Position numbers and translations under genes: made by a program. A stretch of 64,000 nucleotides of DNA, taken from positions 5,497,001-5,561,000 of the forward strand of contig NZ_JAUSZK010000001.1 of the NCBI RefSeq assembly GCF_030817495.1, given 5' to 3'. The notes under the pieces are model-generated. The model saw only the letters and a list, made by a program, of their open reading frames with translations, was not told where the DNA came from and made no database searches. This document shows positions 61,123 to 64,000 of the stretch, one piece after another. How positions within the stretch are numbered: the first letter of the stretch is position 1; each line of letters starts with the position of its first letter. Origin of the DNA: Streptomyces sp. V3I7 (GTDB lineage Bacteria > Actinomycetota > Actinomycetes > Streptomycetales > Streptomycetaceae).

Positions 61123-61857
61123 TCAGGCTTCTTCCGCCCTCAGTCGGCTGAGCAGCTCGGGCAGCGCCGTGCCGATGGGTTCGCGGATCACCTCGTCGGC
61201 GAGGTCGTCGTACGGGGTCGGCTCCGCGTTGACGATGAGGAGGCGGGCGCCGTTGTCGGCGGCGATCCCTGCGAGTCCGGCGGCGGGTTGGACCTGGAGG
61301 CTGCTGCCGACGGCGATGAAGACCGTGCAGGCCTTGGTGAGGGCGAGGGCCTCGCCGAGGACGACGGGGTCCAGCTTCTGGCCGAACATGACGGTCGCCG
61401 ACTTGAGGATGCCGCCACACTCCAGGCACAGCGGGTCGTCCTCACCGGCCTCGACCCGGGCGATGGCCTCCTCCATGGGCCCACGCGCATGGCACCGCGT
61501 GCAGACGACGCCGCGGGCGCTGCCATGCAGCTCCAGTACCTTGCGGGCCGGCATCCCCGCGAGCTGGTGCAGCCCGTCCACGTTCTGCGTGATCACCCGC
61601 ACGGGCATCCCCGACCGCTCCAGTTCGGCAACGGCCCGGTGCGCGGCGTTGGGCTCGGCCTTCAGGGTCCTGTTCTTGCGCCGCATCTGCCACGACCGCC
61701 GCCGGATCTCCGGATCGCCCATGTAGTACTCGTACGTCACGAGCTTCTCGGCCTCGGGATCCCGCCGCCACAGCCCGTTGGGGCCGCGGTAGTCGGGGAT
61801 CCCCGAGTCGGTGGAGATACCGGCACCACTGAGAATGGCGACGAGGGGCCTGTTCAT
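61123..61857 (-). CDS. Sirtuin (NAD-dependent protein deacylase)
   Basis: Sir2-family enzyme of 244 residues removing acyl groups from lysines with NAD+. GAGISTDSGIPDYRG (11-25), TQNVDGLH (90-97), catalytic H111 (LELHGSARG), four zinc cysteines (C119, C122, C144, C147) and VGSSLQVQPAAGL are all present. ATG 61857 is chosen; the longer frame to 61923 has no sirtuin features. It converges on the HEPN-like gene. Confidence 0.95.
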   Translation of the reverse strand: MNRPLVAILSGAGISTDSGIPDYRGPNGLWRRDPEAEKLVTYEYYMGDPEIRRRSWQMRRKNRTLKAEPNAAHRAVAELERSGMPVRVITQNVDGLHQLAGMPARKVLELHGSARGVVCTRCHARGPMEEAIARVEAGEDDPLCLECGGILKSATVMFGQKLDPVVLGEALALTKACTVFIAVGSSLQVQPAAGLAGIAADNGARLLIVNAEPTPYDDLADEVIREPIGTALPELLSRLRAEEA

Positions 61858-61968
61858 AGGCCCAGCGTAGGTGCACGCACGGACATGACTCCCTGCCAGT
61901 ACTCTCCTGACCCTCAGGGGCACCGCCAGTGACCCGTGCCGGCGCGCTGCTCAGCGGCGCCGGTCGGT

Positions 61969-62652
61969 TCAGCCGTGCGTCGCGCTCAGTTCGCGATCCG
62001 CCTCGCGTGCGCTGAAGGGGCACTGCCAGTCGGCGGGCTTGCGGCGGCCGGAGTAGCGGCGGGCCTCGGAGAGCTGCCCGTACTCCAGCAGGTTGGGGTT
62101 GATGTCGCCCTGCAGCTTGATGTCCTGCTTGCGTATCTTCTCCGCCAGCCGGTCCCACATCCCGGCGCCCTTGATCCGGTCGAACTGCCGGTGGGAGTTG
62201 AACGCCAGCATCGGGAACGGAGGCCGCCGGCCGAGCCGTACATGCGTCTCGTGCAGGCCGATCACGAAGAACGGATGCTCCGCGACACTGAACGCGAACT
62301 CGCCGGACTGGGCATCGCAGGAGTAGCCCTCGGCCCAGCGGTGGGTCTCGGCGTCGTACTCGTGCAGCAGCTGGAGCTGCTGCCACAGCAGCCGCTCGAA
62401 CTCCAGCTCGTCCACGCCGCGCGGGCCTTCGAAGGTCGCGATGAAGCTGGTGAACGCCCGGCCGTCCCAGTCCGTCGACCGCACGTACGCCTCGAGGTCC
62501 TGGGCCAGCCGCCGGGCCGACTCGTCGCTGCCCATCCGGGCGTAGTGGCGGTGCGTGATCCCGCCCTGGCGCCAGGCGGAGCGGCCCGCCAGACAGGAGA
62601 ACCTGTCTCCCAGAATGAACTTCTCGACCTCACCACGCGCGTCCGCGGTCAT
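61969..62652 (-). CDS. YqcI/YcgG-family protein (possible haem-dependent oxygenase)
   Basis: A 227-residue protein matching the YqcI/YcgG pattern: FILGDRFSCLAGRSAWRQG, SFIATFEGPRGVDELEFERLLWQQLQLLHEYD, GYSCDAQSGEFAFSVAEHPFFVIGLHE, LAFNSHRQFDRIK, and a C-terminal YSGRRKPADWQCPF. One characterised member of this family, GntA, is a haem-dependent N-hydroxylase in guanitoxin synthesis; others are unstudied. GGAGG precedes ATG 62652. No pathway context here. Confidence 0.83.
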   Translation of the reverse strand: MTADARGEVEKFILGDRFSCLAGRSAWRQGGITHRHYARMGSDESARRLAQDLEAYVRSTDWDGRAFTSFIATFEGPRGVDELEFERLLWQQLQLLHEYDAETHRWAEGYSCDAQSGEFAFSVAEHPFFVIGLHETHVRLGRRPPFPMLAFNSHRQFDRIKGAGMWDRLAEKIRKQDIKLQGDINPNLLEYGQLSEARRYSGRRKPADWQCPFSAREADRELSATHG

Positions 62653-63005
62653 GGCCGGCCCTCCTTCCCGTTGCGTCCCTCGTCGAGGGAGATCGGTTCC
62701 TGGTTCCTGCACACGTGTCGCGGCCCCCGCCCCGGGACCCGCGGACAGGTCCGCCCGCCACCTGGAGCGACCGAGCGACCGGCTCGCAGGCGGGCAGGGC
62801 GGGGTTGCGCCGCGGGGTGGGGAGAAGCGCCTTGGAGATTGTCGCGGTGAGGGGCCGATCGGCGAAATCCGGCCCTCCGTTTCCGCTGCGCACGGCGCCG
62901 GCAGGGCGGTCAGGCAGGCATTCTGTCAGGGGGATGACCACCGGCGGAGCGCCGCCGTCCGGGCTGCTCGGGCGGCTGGTCGGGCGGGCTGCTCGGCCGT
63001 GCGGA
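62653..63005. other. Gap with no recognised feature
   Basis: About 350 bp between two minus-strand genes. It must contain the promoter of the YqcI/YcgG gene, but no confident -35/-10 pair, hairpin or small gene with a ribosome site was found. Opposite-strand reading frames here are GC-driven and unconvincing. Confidence 0.4.
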
Positions 63006-63497
63006 TCAGGCCACCCGGTGACCGTTCTCCAGCTCGGCCGTCCCCGCGCCCCCGTCCAGGACGTCCAGCGCGGCCAGCACGCGGCGGCCCAGCGCGCCCG
63101 GCAGGTGGGCGGTGAGCTCCGCGCGCGGGACGAGGCGCCAGGACAGCAGCTCCTCCTCCTGGAGGCGGATCGCCTTGAGGTCGTCCTCGCCGAGGACCCC
63201 GCCGTCGTACAGGTACGCCACCAGCGGCGGCCGCGCCGTTCCGTGCACCCAGTCGACCGCGAGGAGGCGGCCGAGCGCCCGGTCGAGGCCGATCTCCTCG
63301 GCCGTCTCCCGGCGGGCGCCCTGGCGCGGGGTCTCGCCGTCGTCGGACTCGACGGTGCCGCCCGGAAGCGCCCAGCCCTCACGGTAGTTGGGCTCGACGA
63401 GCAGCACCCGCCCCTCGGCGTCCCGGAACAGGGCGGCGGCACCGGCGAGGACCCGGGGGAGGCCGGCGATGTACGTGGCGAAGTCCTGAGCGGTCAT
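63006..63497 (-). CDS. Nudix hydrolase
   Basis: A 163-residue pyrophosphohydrolase acting on nucleoside diphosphates linked to another group. The Nudix box (GX5EX7REUXEEXGU) is seen in GGTVESDDGETPRQGARRETAEEIGLD, with WALPGG before it. Substrate not predictable. It precedes the ADP-ribosylglycohydrolase gene's end by 75 bp and reads the same way, with three 9-bp repeats in between. Confidence 0.92.
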   Translation of the reverse strand: MTAQDFATYIAGLPRVLAGAAALFRDAEGRVLLVEPNYREGWALPGGTVESDDGETPRQGARRETAEEIGLDRALGRLLAVDWVHGTARPPLVAYLYDGGVLGEDDLKAIRLQEEELLSWRLVPRAELTAHLPGALGRRVLAALDVLDGGAGTAELENGHRVA

Positions 63498-63513
63498 GGC
63501 GGCAGCGTAACGA

Positions 63514-63540
63514 GTCCCGTAGGTCCCGTAGGTCCCATAG
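63514..63540 (+). repeat. Three tandem 9-bp repeats
   Basis: GTCCCGTAG, GTCCCGTAG, GTCCCATAG occur head to tail just upstream of the Nudix gene start (minus strand) and after the ADP-ribosylglycohydrolase stop. Confidence 0.85.
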
Positions 63541-63572
63541 CGAGTCCGGGTGGCCGGACCGGGCGGTGCCGG

Positions 63573-64000
63573 TCAGCGCCCGGACTCCGCCAGCCGTAGG
63601 GTGCGGTCGGCGAGGTCGGTGATCCGTACGCCGTCGAAGCCGAACACCGCGCTGCGGACCGTGTCCTGAAGCGGGTCCGTCCACTGGGGCGGGATCGCGG
63701 CCGCGCCGGTCTGGACGCCGGCGACCGAGCCCGCCGTCGCGCCGTTGGAGTCGGTGTCCAGGCCGCCACGGACGGTGAGGGCGATGGTGCGGGTGAAGTC
63801 GCCGTCGCCGTAGAGGAGCCCGGCGGTCAGGACGGCCGCGTTCGGGACCGTGTGGATCCAGCCCAGGCCCGACGTCTCCTCGGCCAGCGTGCCGAGCGTC
63901 TCCGCCCAGCCCAGGCGGGCCTCGTGGAGCGAGACGACGCGGCGGATGGTACGGGCCAGGCGGCTGCTCGCCGGGATCACCATGAGCGCGGTCTCGACGG
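63573..64000 (-). CDS. ADP-ribosylglycohydrolase family protein, 5' end outside window
   Basis: The last 142 residues of a DraG/ARH-type hydrolase, which removes ADP-ribose from proteins or small molecules using a binuclear Mg2+ site. The C-terminal metal motif GGLDTDSNGATAGSVAG is complete, and LGWIHTVPNAAVLTAGLL precedes it. The frame stays open to the window edge (codons before the ATG at 63983 read ...VETAL), so the gene starts beyond 64000. The N-terminal metal residues cannot be checked. Confidence 0.88.
   Translation of the reverse strand, partial: VETALMVIPASSRLARTIRRVVSLHEARLGWAETLGTLAEETSGLGWIHTVPNAAVLTAGLLYGDGDFTRTIALTVRGGLDTDSNGATAGSVAGVQTGAAAIPPQWTDPLQDTVRSAVFGFDGVRITDLADRTLRLAESGR

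Noticed and set aside
50827..64000. A single ADP-ribose/NAD defence island made of macrodomain, sirtuin, HEPN, Nudix and ADP-ribosylglycohydrolase genes
   Set aside because: The genes are in different orientations, separated by unrelated genes and repair genes, and each is a common Streptomyces housekeeping family; proximity alone is weak.

Overview
The window is very GC-rich, with dense reading frames, GTG starts, four-base start/stop overlaps, rare TTA codons and Streptomyces-type families (duplicated XRE-cupin regulators, F420-dependent oxidoreductase, second dnaN, GPP34 protein). It is almost certainly a Streptomyces chromosome or a close relative. No rRNA, tRNA or CRISPR array was seen.

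Layout. 1-4.7 kb: the 5' part of a ClpC/ClpB-like AAA+ unfoldase, a secondary methionine aminopeptidase divergent from a small XRE regulator (both look leaderless), and a Streptomyces-type hypothetical gene whose 3' end is duplicated. 4.8-12.3 kb: a reductive pyrimidine/hydantoin catabolic operon (ureidopropionase-like nitrilase, class III aminotransferase, dihydropyrimidinase, F420-type oxidoreductase, NCS1 permease) facing two tandem XRE-cupin regulators. 12.5-15.1 kb: an M29 aminopeptidase divergent from an MHS-type transporter, bounded by strong hairpins.

15.1-45.5 kb is the main point of interest: two long, tightly coupled, divergent operons that look like one undescribed biosynthetic gene cluster without NRPS or PKS modules. 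The left arm (13 genes, minus strand) holds a LeuA-like synthase, MaoC hydratase, Fe/2OG oxygenase, citrate-lyase-like CoA lyase, an uncharacterised HxD protein, HSL esterase, alpha-oxoamine synthase, ornithine-cyclodeaminase-like enzyme, aminopeptidase P, an amidase with an AtzG-like small partner, a methyltransferase and an EmrB-type exporter. The right arm (12 genes, plus strand) holds a cobalamin-type radical SAM enzyme, APC permease, 4-hydroxymandelate synthase, hydroxymandelate oxidase, PhyH oxygenase and aminotransferase (together a plausible 4-hydroxyphenylglycine pathway), a DMT exporter, a proline iminopeptidase, two proteins resembling ATP-grasp ligases and two MFS exporters. A freestanding YbaK-type tRNA-editing deacylase lies between the arms and may give self-protection. 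TTA codons occur in both arms, and SARP-like heptamer repeats precede the right arm, so bldA/SARP control is likely.

45.5-64 kb: accessory and housekeeping genes: a DUF3558-like secreted protein, gamma-glutamyltranspeptidase with a repeat insert, inositol-phosphatase-like enzyme, phytoene-desaturase-like oxidoreductase coupled to a macrodomain protein, a scrapyard of truncated genes (transposase, LuxR regulator, SDR), a second beta clamp, peptidase E, several tiny genes, a standalone TnpB-like protein, an alkylation-repair pair (Ada-AlkA fusion and Ogt), a membrane-anchored HEPN-like protein, sirtuin, YqcI/YcgG protein, Nudix hydrolase and the 3' part of an ADP-ribosylglycohydrolase gene that runs off the window.
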